Of a stretch of DNA of 7,697 bases, positions 7,438 through 7,697 are shown one piece after another. A model generated the notes under the pieces. It was not told the DNA's origin, searched no databases, and saw only the letters and a program-made list of their open reading frames with translations. A program made the position numbers and the translations under genes. The stretch spans positions 1 through 7,697 of the forward strand of contig JAHIHJ010000018.1 in the NCBI GenBank assembly GCA_018899795.1, written 5' to 3'. This stretch comes from Methanobacteriota archaeon. GTDB lineage: Archaea; Halobacteriota; Methanosarcinia; Methanosarcinales; Methanoperedenaceae. Each line of letters opens with the position of its first letter. Position 1 is the first letter of the stretch.

Positions 7438-7450
7438 GTAAATCCATTAA
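7438..7450 (+). repeat. 13-base sequence also found in the cdhA leader
   Basis: GTAAATCCATTAA occurs here, eight bases after the cooC stop, and again at 2119-2131, at the predicted transcription start of cdhA, in the same orientation. Both copies are intergenic and flank the operon. Flanking bases do not match. A common control element is possible, but an A/T-rich 13-mer can recur by chance in a window this size. Confidence 0.35.
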
Positions 7451-7455
7451 CGCAT

Positions 7456-7478
7456 GTTTACCTGAAATCCAGGTGAAT
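7456..7478 (+). terminator. Hairpin just downstream of cooC, possible 3' end of the operon
   Basis: GTTTACCTG (7456-7464) pairs with CAGGTGAAT (7470-7478), nine pairs including two G-U, around the loop AAATC. It begins 26 bases after the cooC stop. There is no immediate T-run; the nearest pyrimidine tract is at 7520-7540. It may mark transcript end or protect the 3' end. This is inferred from position only. Confidence 0.3.
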
Positions 7479-7551
7479 CAATTCCATCTCCTGAGGTCAT
7501 ATCCCACTCCTGAGCGAGCTTCTTTTCCTCAGATCTTCTTACATCGTGGGG

Positions 7552-7607
7552 TCAAGGGGTAGAGAACGCTGCGCCCTTCGAGGGCGCAGATGAATCGTAC
7601 CCCTTGA
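7552..7607. repeat. 56-base two-part hairpin with internal loop
   Basis: TCAAGGGGTA (7552-7561) pairs perfectly with TACCCCTTGA (7598-7607). Inside it CTGCGCCCT (7569-7577) pairs perfectly with AGGGCGCAG (7581-7589) around the triloop TCG. The strands between the helices, 7562-7568 and 7590-7597, form an internal loop; GA (7562-7563) and TC (7595-7596) can add two pairs with a bulged G at 7597. No T-run follows. It could be a small RNA, a transcript boundary, or the subterminal hairpin of a mobile element. I cannot choose among these. Confidence 0.5.
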
Positions 7608-7655
7608 AATAATACTTTCACACCACTAACATCAGGAATATCTATCATAAAAAGA

Positions 7656-7697
7656 ATGGCGTGGATGAATGAAAAAGTTCTGCAAGTTCCGAATCTA
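7656..7697 (+). other. Possible start of an open frame cut by the right edge
   Basis: ATG at 7656 opens 14 codons to the window edge, reading MAWMNEKVLQVPNL, with a second in-frame ATG at 7665. The ribosome site is poor. It does not look like the start of CdhD. I do not recognise it, and it is too short to separate from a chance frame. Confidence 0.15.

Larger units (their letters stand above)
7431..7697. other. Stretch after cooC without a convincing gene
   Basis: I found no supported gene here on either strand. It holds a hairpin near the cooC stop, two 8-base direct repeats CTCCTGAG (7488-7495 and 7507-7514), a T/C-rich tract at 7520-7540 that could serve archaeal termination, a 56-base two-part hairpin, and a short open frame at the right edge. 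The cdhD gene expected next from the Methanosarcina order does not begin here. Confidence 0.6.

Noticed and set aside
7447..7551. Minus-strand stop-free frame with an AGGAG site (7507-7511) and a 17-codon ATG frame at 7447-7500
   Set aside because: The spacing is tempting, but the frame is very short, matches nothing I know, and the AGGAG comes from the CTCCTGAG direct repeat.
7552..7607. H/ACA guide RNA or tRNA reading of the two-part hairpin
   Set aside because: The upper stem is only nine pairs with a triloop and has no clear kink-turn or K-loop, no convincing ACA box sits three bases after the basal stem, and no acceptor, D or anticodon arms can be drawn.
1..7697. CRISPR array, tRNA or rRNA genes
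   Set aside because: No regularly spaced repeats and no tRNA or rRNA signatures were seen on either strand.

Overview
The window looks archaeal and most resembles a methanogen or anaerobic methanotroph of the Methanosarcinales type; 'Ca. Methanoperedens' is one plausible group. This rests on three things: an acetyl-CoA decarbonylase/synthase (ACDS, CODH/ACS) gene set of archaeal architecture (separate alpha, epsilon and beta subunit genes followed by a CooC-type ATPase), an RNase HII ending in an archaeal-style PCNA-interacting peptide, and a TATA/BRE promoter. The species cannot be fixed from the sequence alone.

Layout. Minus strand, left part (1-2040): the start and almost all of an isocitrate/isopropylmalate dehydrogenase-family gene (probably leuB) run off the left edge; upstream of it lies rnhB (RNase HII), and upstream of that the C-terminal half of a broken isochorismatase/nicotinamidase-type hydrolase gene. 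The divergent spacer (about 2041-2156) holds a good archaeal promoter and two small dyads in front of the plus-strand operon. Plus strand (2157-7430): cdhA, cdhB (ATGA overlap with cdhA), a short spacer with a strong hairpin, cdhC, a 130-base spacer that folds on paper into a three-way-junction RNA, and a cooC-like gene. Right end (7431-7697): no convincing gene; it has a hairpin just after cooC, a 56-base two-part hairpin and a short open frame running off the window.

How the genes work together. CdhA and CdhB form the alpha2epsilon2 CO dehydrogenase that interconverts CO2 and CO at a Ni-Fe-S C-cluster. CdhC carries the Ni-Ni-[4Fe-4S] A-cluster that makes or breaks acetyl-CoA. The CooC-like ATPase is the expected nickel-insertion factor. 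The corrinoid/methyl-transfer subunits (cdhD, cdhE), which follow cooC in Methanosarcina, do not start within the 267 bases after cooC.

The main enzyme system is known. The parts that deserve a second look are the three-way-junction RNA candidate directly in front of the nickel chaperone gene, the absence of the usual N-terminal D-cluster cysteines in CdhA, the hairpin that separates cdhAB from cdhC, the truncated hydrolase next to the operon promoter, and the structured, gene-poor stretch after cooC.
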